From Lophius americanus (Eukaryota; Chordata; Actinopteri; Lophiiformes; Lophiidae): a stretch of DNA of 64,000 bases. The position numbers and the translations under genes are program-made. The DNA is taken from the NCBI GenBank assembly GCA_037951165.1, contig JBBDHG010000008.1, positions 2,346,501 through 2,410,500 of the forward strand. The letters are read 5' to 3'. Positions 1-10,782 of this stretch are shown one piece after another. The notes under the pieces are model-generated. The model ran no database searches. It saw only the letters and a list, made by a program, of their open reading frames with translations, and was not told the origin of the DNA. Within the stretch, counting starts at the first letter, position 1, and every line of letters begins with the position of its first letter.

Positions 1-9
1 CAAGAAAAC

Positions 10-128
10 AAAACAATGGCATAGCATAGAGGGAATACTTTAGAACAATGCTCTAAATTTAAACTATTGTGTAGTCCTTCAGATTATTGCACTACAGCAG
101 TATCACCATTACACTTAGACAAATATAA
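10..128. repeat. Flank of a further V module (partial copy)
   Basis: This stretch is nearly identical to 11117-11233, which lies just 5' of the V2-A leader in minus-strand terms. Its presence at the very edge of the window indicates that another V1-V2 module probably begins just left of base 1. I see no coding sequence in it. Confidence 0.7.
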
Positions 129-795
129 ATATATCAATGTAAACGATATTGGTAATAAAGTAGTAAAAACAAAAGTTAATCACTTACTTCCTTTTACTGC
201 AAATAGATAGCCATCATTTATCTTAGGTTAACATAAACAACTATTTACAATTTATAATAAATTACCATTTGTGATTAATAATCACTCTAAATATGTTATT
301 TTGACATAAGTAAATAAAAACAAATAAATCATTATTTACATATCAAAATCAATTAACATTTGTGACCAATCTAAATAAACATCTGAAGCATAAACTCACT
401 GTATTCCAGATCTCAAAATAAATAATACAATAGTTAGTGTTCGACGGAGCCCCTCATTGTCATTGCTAATTCCGTTACCATATAAATGTAAATTCCCATC
501 ATATGTTAGCATTAAGCTAACTGAGTTTGCTGAAGTTGACTTCGTCCTTCCACCATCTTACTCCCTTGGGGTGCGCTCCAATGTTTTCTCCGGTAACAAC
601 ATGTTGCCGGAGTTCCTCACAGAGCTCAGGGTATAATCTCAGAGTCCTCCGATCATAACAACCACAGTTGTGAATGCAGATGTGCATGTATGAAATTAGA
701 TTTTGATAATTTTGCCAGTATCAAAGCACCGTTAAATGTTAGTTTTGGTTAAGAGAACTACAGAGTATAAAATCCTGAATCAGGATTATGTGATG
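129..795. other. AT-rich intergenic DNA, nothing recognised
   Basis: AT-rich sequence with no convincing reading frame, splice-framed exon or recombination signal on either strand. It continues the module flank whose second copy stops at 11233, so it shows what followed this flank before the RTE fragment interrupted that other copy. Confidence 0.5.
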
Positions 796-1290
796 GTCGT
801 TGTGGAGATGAAGACAGTGTCAGACAGAGTGATGACTTTGAAGATATATAGACATTGGAAGTGATGGAGAGTATTCCCAGTGGTGAGAGAGTTCTGGTTG
901 GATCGGACTACAATGGGCATGTAGGTGAAAGGAACAGAGGAGATGAGGAGGTGATGGGCAGGTATAGTGTTGAGAACAGGAACATGGAATTAGAGATGGC
1001 GTTAAATTTTGCAAAAAATATGAAAATGGCTGATGTGAAGACAAAACTTAAGAAGGGGGAGGAGCAGAGGTTGAGATAAGAGAAGAGGTAGGAGCACAAA
1101 GGTGGACACATCTGACACAGAAGATGCAACCTGAAAGATATTGGAGACTGTAAGGTGGTGGTAGGGGAGAGGGTAGCCAGACAGCATAGAATGGTAGAAT
1201 GTAGGATGAGTCTGGTGGTACGGAAGAGTAAAAGTGAAGAGGTAGAGGAGAAGATCAAATGGAGGAAAAAGAAGAAGGAAACAGTTGTGT
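796..1290 (+). mobile_element. RTE-type LINE fragment, endonuclease region
   Basis: The frame starting at 855 encodes a peptide with VLVGSDYNGHVGERNRG followed by VMGRYSVENRN. This is the layout of the apurinic endonuclease of RTE-clade LINEs, where a D-(F/Y)-NGHVG motif carries the catalytic Asp/Asn. The frame stops at 1079, and the sequence beyond it (to ~1290) still resembles an RTE coding region but is frameshifted. No 5' or 3' end is visible. A reverse-transcriptase fragment of a similar element lies at 11234-12060. Confidence 0.65.
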
Positions 1291-1326
1291 GAACTTCAAG
1301 GAGGAGTCGAGGGTGGCTCTGGGTGG

Positions 1327-2347
1327 ATGAGTTTCTTTCATGCCTGGCTTATCTGGGTGATATTTTTTCTCGCCTTAATGAGCTTAATCTCGGTTTACAG
1401 GGGGTTTCCAGCAACCATATTCAATGTGCAAGATAAAGTTGAGGCCATGATACATTAGTTGAACCTCTGGTTAAACTGCATGGACAACAACAGAACAGAG
1501 GTCTTTACGTCGTTGCATGACTTTTTGTGCGCAAATGAACTCTGTATGACAAACAGTGTGAAACAAAACATAACCACGCCCCTCGGTGAGATGGCTGCAC
1601 AGTTGCGAAGGCATTTCCCCGAAACTGAGGTGTCAGACAGTTGGATACGTCATCCATTTACAGCTGCGTCTGCTGCTTTATAAACATCTGAACAGGAGAG
1701 CCTCATTGACATTTCAACAGATGGATCCCTGAAAATGGAATTTAATCAGAAACCACTGCCAAATTTCTGGATCGGACTGCGCAGAGAAAATCCTGCGCTG
1801 GCCAAACTTTCTGTCAAGACTTTGATGCCCTTTGCCACCACGTACTTGTGAGGAAGTGGATTCTCAGCTCTGACAAACATGAAAACAAAATATAGAGCAA
1901 GACTTTGTGTGGAGAACGATTTAAGTCTCAGACTTTCTCAAATTCAGCCAATCATTGCAGAGTTATGTGCATCCTCTCAAGCACACCTTCTCATTAAAGC
2001 TGTGGTGAGTTTGTATTTCACAGTTTCAAGTGGATTCATGACTGAATATGTGATATGACTAAAATGTTCATTCTAGAAATGTTTGGTAGATTTATTTTTT
2101 AAAAATTGAACTGGTGCTGCTCACTGAACATGCTGGTCATTTTATTAATAAAAAGATCAATTTGGTGAGAAATAATTCAGTGTATTAGATTTTATTTGAT
2201 GTGTGCTGTGTGTTTGTGTGTTGGGTGGGTTTTGGGGGCTTACAGACACTGACTTTTTTTTTTTTAAGTATGGGGGAGTAGGGGGTACATGGCTGGGGGT
2301 CAAATGTCTGAAGGGGTACGGGACTGTGAAAAGTTTGGGAACCACTG
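1327..2347 (+). mobile_element. hAT transposon, 5'-truncated copy 1
   Basis: Colinear with the 3' two thirds of the hAT element at 13975-15429. It keeps the transposase segment at 1459-1683, the C-terminal segment (1850-2010, GFSALTNMKTKYRARL when read past an in-frame stop) and the right terminal inverted repeat, ending in GGGAACCACTG at 2347. The 8 bases that follow (GTCTACAC, 2348-2355) match 7 of 8 bases left of copy 2 (GACTACAC, 13967-13974), supporting an 8-bp hAT target duplication. The left part was lost where it meets RTE-like DNA. Confidence 0.75.
1459..2010 (+). pseudogene. hAT transposase remnant (ZBED5/SCAND3-like)
   Basis: Only the middle and C-terminal parts of an hAT transposase survive. 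The frame at 1459-1683 contains NLWLNCMDNNRTEVFTSLHDFL. After a stop, the RNase H-fold C-terminal segment resumes near 1850, with a TGA in place of the Cys/Glu codons expected before SGFSALTNMK. Stop codons and the missing N-terminus make it inactive. Family assignment rests on similarity to host-annotated ZBED5/SCAND3-type proteins, which derive from hAT transposases. Confidence 0.65.
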
Positions 2348-2645
2348 GTCTACACAACCCAGTGCCTGCTGAACATGCTACATCCTCAACTAACGGTGAC
2401 CCATCTCCCCGAAAAAGACGGGGCTTCTGCTCCAACCTGGGTCTTTGACCCTTCCGACTTAAAGGGTCAGCTGTTCTCTTCTCTCCGCAGTGAGATGGCG
2501 CTTATTTTTAAGACTGTACCCCAAACAGCCCTGAGTGAAAACTTATCATTCATCAAAACGGAGTTACAATCAATGGAATCGTATTATATGTTAGCATTAC
2601 GGATACTAAATCCAATGTGAGTGCTCTGAAGAACATTCTGGGGAG

Positions 2646-3041
2646 ATGGAAACCTCGCTCTCAACCTGGACTGATGACATCGCCGTGCTGCATGCCAAAG
2701 TGGATCAGCTGTTTGCAGAACTGGAGAGAGTTGACCATAAATACAAGGATTTAGAAACAAGATCTTGGCTCAACAATATAAAAATAGTGGGAATTCTGTG
2801 GGACCCAAACAACTCATCCACAGCAGCAGCTCCCTCCGATTTACTCAAAGATGCTATTCAGCTTGAAAATGATCCGCTTTTGGATCGCGCTCATCGCACT
2901 CTACTGGCGAGCGCCCTCGCCCTGTATTTGCCCGGCTTCACTATCATGTGGACTGTGTGGATATTTTACGTCGTTCCAGAGACCAGCAGCGGATCAAGTT
3001 TGAGGACATTGTCATCTCAATCTATCCTGATCATACCGTGA
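2646..3041 (+). pseudogene. L1 ORF1p remnant
   Basis: The 131-codon frame begins with a stretch rich in heptad-spaced hydrophobics (VLHAKVDQLFAELERVDHKYKDLETRS), a likely coiled coil. It continues into LNNIKIVGI, the start of the RRM-like domain of L1 ORF1 proteins (nucleic-acid chaperone). The RRM portion is lost after about residue 100 by frame disruption. The homologous frame at 15701-16066 is truncated by a deletion. Identification is by layout and characteristic motifs. Confidence 0.55.
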
Positions 3042-3517
3042 AGACAGCTCGCGCCTGAGCCTCCTTCATTGATGTCCGCCGCCAGCTCCACGAGATACCG
3101 GGTATCCGTTTCGGGCTGCATTACCCGGCGCGCCTCCGGGTTACATACAACGGCGTTCAGAGGGAGTTTAAATCACCGGAGACGCCGATGCTTTCATTAA
3201 GACACTGGGCAAGTAAGAGGTTGAAGAAAAGAAATATATTCTGATATAAGGAGGCTATCTCTCCGTTTGCATTAACCTTTTACTTATTCTGATACCATGT
3301 CATGATACGTTTAAATACACTAGTTCATTCGTGCCTTAATAATTATTGTTTAGTTTGCAGGAGCCTAACCCTCATAGCAGCTGTCACGACAAGATCCAAA
3401 GCTGTAAGCATATCCTCTAAGGACTTGACTTCTTTTGGAGTTTGCACTATGTTCTCCATCCTTTGGGGATGGGGTTTTTGTAAGTGACATGGGGGGGTTG
3501 CACACTTTGGCTCTTCA

Positions 3518-4048
3518 GTGAGGTTTGTTAGCTGGGATATTAAGGGTATGGGGACTCCTATCAAAGTATCTAAAGTATTTGTTCATTTAAAACGACTTAA
3601 AGCTGATGCGGCGTTTCTGCAGGAGACCCCCATGCGTAGCAAAGATCAGGTCAGACTGAAATGCCCCTGGGTTTCTAAGGTTTTCCACTCAAATTCTAAC
3701 ACTAAAGCTCGAGGGGTTGCTATTCTAACTGGTAAATCAATTCAGTTTTCAGCTTCCACAGTTATATCAGATAAAAATGGCAGATATTTGTTTTTGTCCG
3801 GAACACTATCTCATGTTCCCGTCTTATTGGTTGACATTTATGCCCCTAATTTTGAGGACCCACACTTTATGAATCAGCTTTTTGAACCTTTCCCTTCATT
3901 AAACAGTAACTTTCTTACCTTTCGAAGAGACATTAACTGTGTAATTGACCCCAACCTTGATCGTTCCAATCCTCTAAGCATCTCTACGCCCTTAATGTCC
4001 ACATCAGTATCAGATTACACGTCTAAGAACGGCTGCATCGACCCTTGA
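3518..4048 (+). pseudogene. L1 endonuclease remnant, copy A
   Basis: This frame encodes the N-terminal half of an L1-type AP endonuclease: FVSWDIKGM at the start (normally WN(I/V)(R/N)G), then FLQET, the ARGVAIL block, IYAPN and a degraded GGDIN motif (here RRDIN). The catalytic Asn and Gly-Gly are altered, and a stop follows the NGCIDP segment. The ISDHAP motif that should end the domain is displaced to another frame at 4154-4210. Copies at 25134 and 33643 keep GGDIN and are less degraded here. Confidence 0.65.
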
Positions 4049-5051
4049 GGATTTTATGATCCCAGCATCAAGGAATATTCCTTCTTTTCTAGCGTACATC
4101 CGTCGTTTTCTCAAACTGATTATTTTTTCATTGATACAAAACTTATTTCCAAAGTGTCGTCCATCAATTGCCATCCCATCGTTATATCTGATCATGCTCC
4201 TCTTTCTTTAGATATTAAATTTTTATCACAACTTACAAACTCAACATTGTGGAGGTTTAATACTTTGCTTTTGTCAGATGAAGATTTCAACAAATTTATT
4301 TTAAACGCAATTGATGACTTTATTACCAATAATAAGAACGAGGCACAGCCGGTGTAATTCTCGCTGTTATGGGAAATGCTAAAGGCTTTTCTTCGGAGAG
4401 ATTATTTCATACTCTGCACACCTGAATAAAACCCGTGAAGCCAAACAGGAAGAACTCTCTGCTAACGTTACTAAATTAAATCATTGACTTGCTGCATGCC
4501 AATCTCCAAATTTGCTTCTACAGCGCATTGCTTTGCGGACTGAATATGATCTATTTACGACCTTGGATGCAGAACGGCTTCCTCTGCGTTCACGTTCAAC
4601 ATATTATGAGCGTGGTGATAAGCCAAATCGGCTCTTGGCACGCCAATTACGCCGCCAGTTAGCGTCACGTCTAATTCCAAAAGTAAAGGAGTCATCAGAC
4701 TGCACGCAGACTCTACCTCTATCAACGAAGTCTAAGCTACCACTTAATACTGATGACTTATTATTGTATGTTTCTAACCCAAGCCATTCCATAACAGCCA
4801 ATCTTTGATTTTTTCAGAGATTTGGCTCTTTTTCGGGCTGTAAGGTTAACGTCTCTAAGAGTGAATTTTTTCCCATCAATACTATTACATTATAGATACA
4901 ACACTCGGACATCCCTTTTAAGTTGAGTTGTTCTGGCTTTAAGTACCTAGGGGTCAATTTAACAAGGTCATTTTGTCTCTTTTTTCCACCAATTTTTCAC
5001 CTTTATACCTAAACTACTGAGTCTGGACACTGAAAGGAGAGGACGCTGGCG

Positions 5052-6605
5052 TTGTCTGTTCGCCGCTTTTCCATCAGAGTTCTACAGCCTGCAATACTAT
5101 TAACCGACAAGTATACCTTTTATTGTTGGTCACTGGCAAACCTTTTGGATATATATCCGTATTTGTATCTGTTTTTCTGTATTTGTATTTGTAAGTATTC
5201 TACCGAGTCTGGTGACGGTCCGCCTACCTGTTGCTGCAAGTGTAGAATCACCCGGAGACTTCTGTATCTGTTTGTTTCATCGTTTATGTCCGTTTCTGTT
5301 TGCTCATCGTTGATATCAGTTTGTTTATCCGTCTTCTTCATCACTGCCCCCGAGACACTTTCACCAAAAGCCGCTGTTGATCATTTTCTGTGTTTGATAG
5401 CTTTTTTTCTCGGCATCATTTCCATGAAAATAACGGCTACTAACGTCCTCTGTGCGTCTCGTCCAAAGCTAACGGCTAATAACGGGCTAGTCTCCACGAG
5501 TGGCATGATGATGAATTATTCCGTCACCCAACTGATGAAATACAACAACTACAACACTCCGTTGTGCATATCGGTTATTAAACAACTTGGACTCCTTCGC
5601 CGGCCCAACATTCACAGAAGTTGCCGTTCTAAGTTTGTTTACTCCCGCTCCCGCTCAGATAACTCCATTCCGTCCTTTTGCTCTGACGTGCGCACTATCG
5701 CGTCTTTGACACGTCATCAGAATGCTGCAGCTATTCCCATTACTGTCAATGGACTTTCCTTGTTAAAATCATCCACTGTGCGGGTTAGAAAACGTGGAGT
5801 GGATTTCAGTCTTCTTCGGCCAATACAGAGACTCCCTGCTCCATCTAGTATTAAAATCAAACTCTTTAATTCACAATCTCTCACAAACAAATCATGCCTC
5901 ATACATGACCACATCCTGGAGAAATGTCTGGATGTTATGTGCCTTACAGATACCTGGCAACAACCAGATGATTTTTCTGTCCTGAATGAGACCTGTCCCG
6001 CCGGTTACTCTTACCTCCAGAAAGCCCGCAGCACTGGTCGTGGTGGTGGTCTGTCTGTCATCTACCGCAGTGATTTGGACTTGTCTCCACTGCCGTTGCC
6101 AGAGATCTCTTCTTTTGAATGCCTGGCATTTAATTGTAAACCCCCTTTCTCCATGACCATACTTCTAATCTACCGGCCACCCAAACAAAACCCAGCCTTC
6201 ATCTCTGAGATGTACAACCTTTTGTCGACATTTTACACAACCTCTGCCAATATTTTATTTCTTGGAGATATGAACATTCATTTCGACTCCCCTGCATGTC
6301 GTTTTGCTTCCGAATTTCTCCAACTACTTGATTGTTTTAATCTCAGGCAACTTGTCGATGTCCCCACCCACATCAAGGGGCACACTCTGGATCTAGTCAT
6401 CACTGACTCTGCTCCTCTCAGCAATCTTCTTGTGTACGATCTGGGTGTGTCCGACCACAAGGCCGTCTCCATGGAATTGTCGCTTTTGTCCTCCCTCACT
6501 AAGCCCAAACGTCAAATCTACTTCAGGAATCTGAAAAACATCAACCCAGAAACCATGAGTCGACCTCCAGCACCTTCTTTCTGCCAACTTTGTATCAGCA
6601 AATGA
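5052..6605 (+). pseudogene. L2 ORF, endonuclease domain, copy A
   Basis: A long open frame (517 codons from the first Met). Its N-terminal ~200 codons are not an obvious domain, while the second half is an exonuclease-endonuclease-phosphatase domain typical of L2 LINEs. Visible motifs are LFNSQSLTNK (catalytic Asn), LCLTDTWQ (Glu to Asp relative to the usual LTETW in copy B/C), GRGGGLSV, YRPPKQN, LFLGDMNIHFD, and GHTLDLVIT with VSDHKAV. A frameshift near 6560 turns the C-terminus into an unrelated tail (SRPPAPSFCQLCISK) and separates it from the reverse transcriptase. Confidence 0.75.
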
Positions 6606-6738
6606 CTCAGTAGATTTCTACAATAAATCCCTGAGTAGCATCCTGGATCGTCACGCCCCTGTAAAAACTAGAACAGTCACCTTCTTAAGATGTTTCCCAG
6701 AAATCTCACAGCAGGATGTTGAGGTTATCATCAGGACA

Positions 6739-8295
6739 ATGAAATCCTCCACCTGTGCCCTCGACCCCTTTCCTACAGCCCTAGTGAAAACTAACATCTC
6801 TTCCATCAGTCCCCTGATCACCGCTGTAATAAATCAATCCCTCCAGGCCGGCTTTGTTCCATCTGCCCTAAAAGCTGCCATAATCAGACCACTCATCAAA
6901 AAACCTACTCTCGATCCGGAACTTTTTGCTAATTACAGGCCCATTTCCAAACTCCCATTCCTATCAAAAGTTCTGGAAAAAGTAGTTGCTACCCACCTCC
7001 AGGACCACCTCAAATACAACAACCTCTTTGAAACCTTTCAGTCTGGTTTTAGCTCCGCCCACAGCACAGAAACATCTCTGCTTAGAGTCACAAATGACCT
7101 ACGGATGGCAGCAGATGCTGGTTCACCTTCCCTCCTGATTCTCCTTGATTTGTCTGCTGCCTTCGACACAGTTGACCATGGAATACTCCTACACTGCCTA
7201 CATCACACCACTGGACTCACTGCCACCGCCCTAAATTGGTTTCAGTTCTACTTCACTGACAGAACAGAATACGTTTCACTTGGAAGTTCAAAGTCCCGGA
7301 CACACACCGTCACCTGTGGGGTCCCCCAGGGATCAGTCCTTGGCCCCATTCTCTTCATACTATACATGCTCCCCCGTGGCCGTGTCATCAGTCGATATGG
7401 ACTCTCATTCCATTGTTACGCTGACGACACGCAAATCTACATAAAAACTGACACATGTTCCTCCTCAGCCTCTCCATCCTCATCGTCATCATCATCTCCC
7501 CTGTCAACTCTCCGCGCTTGTCTGGAGGATATAAAGGTGTGGATGAAAAAAAACTTTCTCCAGTTGTACAGCTCCAAAACCGAAGCTATTTTAATTGGCA
7601 GCCCACATCAGACCCAGTCTTCCTCCATAACCAGTATTACCTTCTCTGGTCATGACATTCCCCTCTCTTCATCAGTCACCAACCTCGGCGTAAGATTTGA
7701 CCCTCAACTCACTTTTGAATCCCACATCAAACACATCTGCAAGATCTCCTTTCACCATCTTAGAAATATTTCGAAACTCCGTTCTTCACCAACCTTGAGT
7801 GATGCTGAAAAGCTGGTCCACGCGTTCGTCTCCTCCAGACTGGATTACTGTAACGCACTTCTCATCTGGATCCCTGATAAAAGTCTTCAAAGACTGCAGT
7901 ATGTTCAAAACAGTGCTGCAAGGATCCTGATGAGAGTTCGTAAACACGAACACATCACCCCTGTTCTTCATTCCCTTCATTGGCTTCCCATCTCCACCAG
8001 GATTGATTATAAGATCTCTCTCCTCACTCACCAGTGCATCTATGGTAACGCACCCCCCTACCTGAAAGAACTACTCACCCCACTGACCTCGACACGATCC
8101 CTCCGCTCTACCCAGTCATACCGCCTCCTCCTACCCCGGACTAAGCTCAGCACCATGGGTGATCGGGCCTTCTGTTCTGCTGCCCCTCGTCTGTGGAATG
8201 CACTCCCTGACCATCTCAGGGCTCCACAGATGACTGACACATTTAAAGAAGGACTTAAAACTTTCCTTTTTAGCAGAACCTATAACTGTAATTAA
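6739..8295 (+). pseudogene. L2 reverse transcriptase, copy A (longest intact RT)
   Basis: An uninterrupted 518-codon frame covers the L2 reverse transcriptase and C-terminal region. Ordered motifs are YRPISKLPFLSKVLEK, FQSGFSSAHSTETSL, LILLDLSAAFDTVDH (first catalytic Asp), GVPQGSVLGPILF, CYADDTQIYI (catalytic Asp pair), and the C-terminal RLDYCNALL, AARILMR, HWLP and FCSAAPRLWNALPDHLRAP. It is the only copy here whose RT frame is intact. It lacks a start in a functional context and the linker from the endonuclease, so retrotransposition competence is unlikely. Confidence 0.8.
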
Positions 8296-8427
8296 CATTA
8301 ATGCTTTTGGTCATGTTTTTATATAGCTATTATTTTATTTTTTATTGATGCTTTTATCTGCTTTTGAGATTTGATCCAAATGTAAAGTGCATTATAAATT
8401 AAATGTATTATTATTATTATTAAAATG

Positions 8428-8760
8428 AATTTGGATTTTCAGAAGTTGAAAAGTTTACCTCTGTCTAACCCTAACCCTTGATTGGCAGACTGAATACAGT
8501 CAAATTGAACAAATAACTCAAATGTTTGTTTTTGTTTCAATATCTCCCCTTATTCCTACCAAAATTGATCAATCTGTCTCCACTTTTTTATGGTTTGGGC
8601 AGGCTCCCACAATACAAAATCCACAGATCTTCCGTGGTGTCATCTAAAGTCTCGATCATGTGTTTTGTCTTCTCTGATAGCTTTACTTGCCTCTTCAGTT
8701 CCAACCAACCCCTCTGGCTTTACATCAAAGTAGCCATAATATTATATTCCATTTAACAGC
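8428..8760 (+). mobile_element. L1 3' remainder after the L2, copy A
   Basis: Resumes the L1 interrupted at 4995. It matches 26660-27080 and 35140-35560, but lacks ~105 bp present there (around 8615) and carries an 11-bp TAACCC-repeat insertion at 8466-8477. Copy B (18282-18610) has both changes. Downstream, GCACTGCACCTTTAA at about 8779-8793 resembles the end of the TTAA-flanked MITE described at 57057-57577. Confidence 0.6.
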
Positions 8761-9061
8761 GATACCCCTACATTCTACGCACTGCACCTTTAATGGACGA
8801 CACGTCAGAGAGTGGCCATCTCCAGTAAACAAAGTGTTTCTCCGGCTTTATCACACAGTCCAAAAATGCGATGTAGATGAACTGGTGAATCTAAAATACT
8901 CGCAGGCGTAAATGGATGTTTGTGGTTCCAGAAAAGGGAAGGATGGATAAATAAATGTGGTTACAGAACCGATCCTGGTATCATCACATCAAAACCAGAG
9001 CAGGTGTCTGGGATCAGTTCATTCTACGAGTCAATCAAAACCACGATGAAAGATAAAACAG

Positions 9062-9099
9062 AGTTTTTGTAGAGGGGAGAGGGGATTCTCATCAGCGTG
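9062..9099 (-). promoter_or_regulatory. Recombination signal (23-type) of TRBV1-A
   Basis: On the minus strand: heptamer CACGCTG, 22-bp spacer and nonamer ACAAAAACT directly after the V coding end. CAC is conserved, but heptamer positions 4-5 differ from CACAGTG. Confidence 0.8.
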
Positions 9100-9532
9100 T
9101 TTCCCTCGCTGCACAGTAGTAAACTGCATTCTTCTCAGGTCCTGAGACTTTAATGATTAAAGAAGCATTCTTCTTCTGAGTTCCACTCAAATCTCCAGAC
9201 AAAGTAAAATCCTTTTTAAACGACTCTTCCATTGTGACATCAGTGGAGAATAAATATCCGATGAGTGTCAGAGCTGGGAGTCCAGGGGACCGCTGGTACC
9301 AGAGCATCACATCGTAGTCAGTTCTATCATGGCTGCAGAAGATCTGCACTGAATCTCCATGTTTGCTGATGAGCTCAGAGGGATCCTGACGGACCTCAAG
9401 ACCCAGACAGCCACCTGGGTAGAGAACAAAAATAAAAGTATGTTGATAAATATTATAAAGTTAAGTTTTTTGAGAACGGTGTCTAAAGAGGTTTTTACCT
9501 GAGAGGAAACAGAACAGGATCAAATAAATCAT
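9100..9532 (-). CDS. TRBV: T-cell receptor beta V segment, V1 family, copy A
   Basis: Germline V gene in two exons. The leader exon is 9532-9499 (MIYLILFCFLS, donor GT, phase 1) and the V exon is 9414-9100 (acceptor CAG). The V domain has GGCLGLEVRQDPSELI, the first Cys in IFCSHDRTD, the conserved Trp in MLWYQRSPG, a KKDFTLSGD strand E, and the second Cys in VYYCAARE ending at the heptamer. No stop or frameshift is seen, so it looks functional. V-D-J recombination would join its 3' end to a Dbeta. Assignment to TRB rather than TRA/TRD rests on the 23-type signal and the Cbeta cassette in the window. Confidence 0.88.
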
Positions 9533-9769
9533 TTTTACTCCCTTAAAAGTCTTTAGATAACCTGTCAGGATTATGCAGCAGCTTGTAGGGGTTTAAGACT
9601 GACTGACTTCAGATCAGCCAGACTGTCACTATGAGCAGTCTCTGCCTAGATGAGGGTTCTAGGTTGGCGCTGGACGCCTCTAAAATCTGATTGGACACCC
9701 TTGGTTCTGCCCCTTTATCCTAAAGTATGACTGGTTCAGTGAGAGGAGGAGTTTGAGGTATATCTGAAT

Positions 9770-10240
9770 GTGAATAACTTTCAGCTGGGATAGGCTCCAG
9801 CCCCCGCCACCCTGAACAGGATAAGTGGTTACAGATAATGAATGAATGAATGAATGTAACAGACTTTTGCAGGTACATTTTTGGTTTAAACACAGTTTCA
9901 TATCATCTTTCTTTGGTCCCACAGAACAGTTCTGATCAATGACACTATCTATCTTTTAAATGTTAGTTGCTTCTGATAACATCAACTAAATTATTGTCAT
10001 TCATTCATTCATTCATTTACTCATGTTCTGTATTCTGGTCAGGGTTCATGACCAGCCAATCACATAGCTCAAACCTCCGATCTTCTGATGGGTATGAATG
10101 TGTGTGTTTGTGCTTGTTTGTCTCTGTGTGTCGGTCCTCTGATGAACTGATGAATTGTCCAGGTTGTTCCCCGCCTCTCACCCAATGTCAGCTGGGATCA
10201 GCTCCAGCTCTCCGGCAGTCTGTGATATGTGAGCTGATGT
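9770..10240. repeat. Fish interspersed repeat with ATGA/ATTC microsatellites
   Basis: Contains GCTGGGATAGGCTCCAGCC, then a TGAACAGGATAAGTGGTTAC block and (AATG)n. A second part begins with (ATTC)n and ends with a CGCCTCTCACCCAATGTCAG block. Fragments of this kind are widespread in fish genomes. The same block separates V1 and V2 in every module (19630-20090, 28110-28560, 36590-37040), so it is an ancestral part of the module. Confidence 0.6.
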
Positions 10241-10332
10241 TACCACAGAGATATGTAGAGATGCAGGTGGTTCTATTATGGGATGTCCTCCTTCAGTACT
10301 GCTAATAAATTCAGTTGATAACAGCGCGCTGA

Positions 10333-10370
10333 GGTTTTTGTTCAGCTTTCACACGTGTTTGATCACTGTG
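10333..10370 (-). promoter_or_regulatory. Recombination signal (23-type) of TRBV2-A
   Basis: On the minus strand: consensus heptamer CACAGTG, 22-bp spacer, consensus nonamer ACAAAAACC. It is intact although its V exon is broken. Confidence 0.85.
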
Positions 10371-10782
10371 TTCTCTCACAGCACAGAAATACAAGCCTCC
10401 ATCTTCCAGCAGCAGGTTCTTCACTGTGAGAGTACCGCTGTGAGCGTCAGGCTTGGTGGGTGAGAACTTCTCATCCAAGAAGCCTGGTTCAAATTCAGGT
10501 TTACCGTTTTCCATAGTGAACACAATCTGCTTCAGTGTTTCTCCTGGTCTGCAGGCTGCAGGTTAAGACTGCACTTTCACCCTCGTCCTTCCACAGTCTG
10601 GTAGGCTGGTAGACATCACTCCCATAAATAAGACCTGTGGGTATCACAGCACTCACTTCAAGAACACTTCCAGAAAATAAAAATCACTGGTTGTTTGAGC
10701 AAAATTTGAAATGTGAATTACCTGAAGTCCACAGCAAAATGACTGACAGTATGAGGAGGTGAGGTTTAAAGATTGTATCCAT
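10371..10782 (-). pseudogene. TRBV: T-cell receptor beta V pseudogene, V2 family, copy A
   Basis: Leader exon 10782-10722 (MDTIFKPHLLILSVILLWTS) and V exon 10634-10371. Relative to copies B-D, a net 41 bp is missing near 10545-10555. This removes the CDR1/FR2 core (the YYQMYWYR segment with the conserved Trp) and shifts the frame. The 3' half, with GTLTVKNLLLEDGGLYFCAVRE, and the recombination signal are intact. The deletion ends lie at short CTGCAG-like repeats. It cannot encode an Ig fold, though it could still rearrange. Confidence 0.88.

Larger units (their letters stand above)
2356..4995 (+). mobile_element. L1-clade LINE, copy A, 5' portion
   Basis: A decayed L1-type element that hosts the hAT of copy 1 at its 5' side and an L2 LINE at its 3' side. 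In order it holds an ORF1 remnant (2646-3041), an endonuclease remnant (3518-4050, continuing in other frames to ~4350), and scattered reverse-transcriptase pieces including a TDDLLLYVSNP block near 4755-4790 that replaces the YADD motif. It is interrupted near 4995 and resumes after the L2 at about 8430. Parallel copies at 25110 and 33585 lack the L2 at this point. Confidence 0.7.
4996..8425 (+). mobile_element. L2-clade LINE, copy A (plus strand)
   Basis: A nearly full-length L2-type LINE inserted into L1 DNA between a CTTTATACCTAAA flank and ATGAATTTGG; the joined flank is seen uninterrupted near 26660 and 35140. It has an endonuclease ORF, a reverse-transcriptase ORF and a 3' end with TGTAAAGTGCATTATAAAT followed by (ATT)n, the usual L2-type tail. 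Compared with copy B, a 387-bp segment between the two domains is missing (B positions 16139-16525 absent near 6690), so this copy cannot make the full protein. Confidence 0.85.

Noticed and set aside
7455..7655. Small membrane protein (MFLLSLSILIVIIIS...)
   Set aside because: It is an alternative frame of the L2 RT at a Ser-rich codon run, and is repeated in every L2 copy.
5052..8295. Two ORFs above 500 codons as host genes
   Set aside because: They carry L2 LINE endonuclease and reverse-transcriptase motifs, a LINE 3' tail, and exist in several damaged copies in the window.
8466..8477. Telomere or subtelomere
   Set aside because: Only two TAACCC units inside an L1 copy; flanked by ordinary locus sequence.
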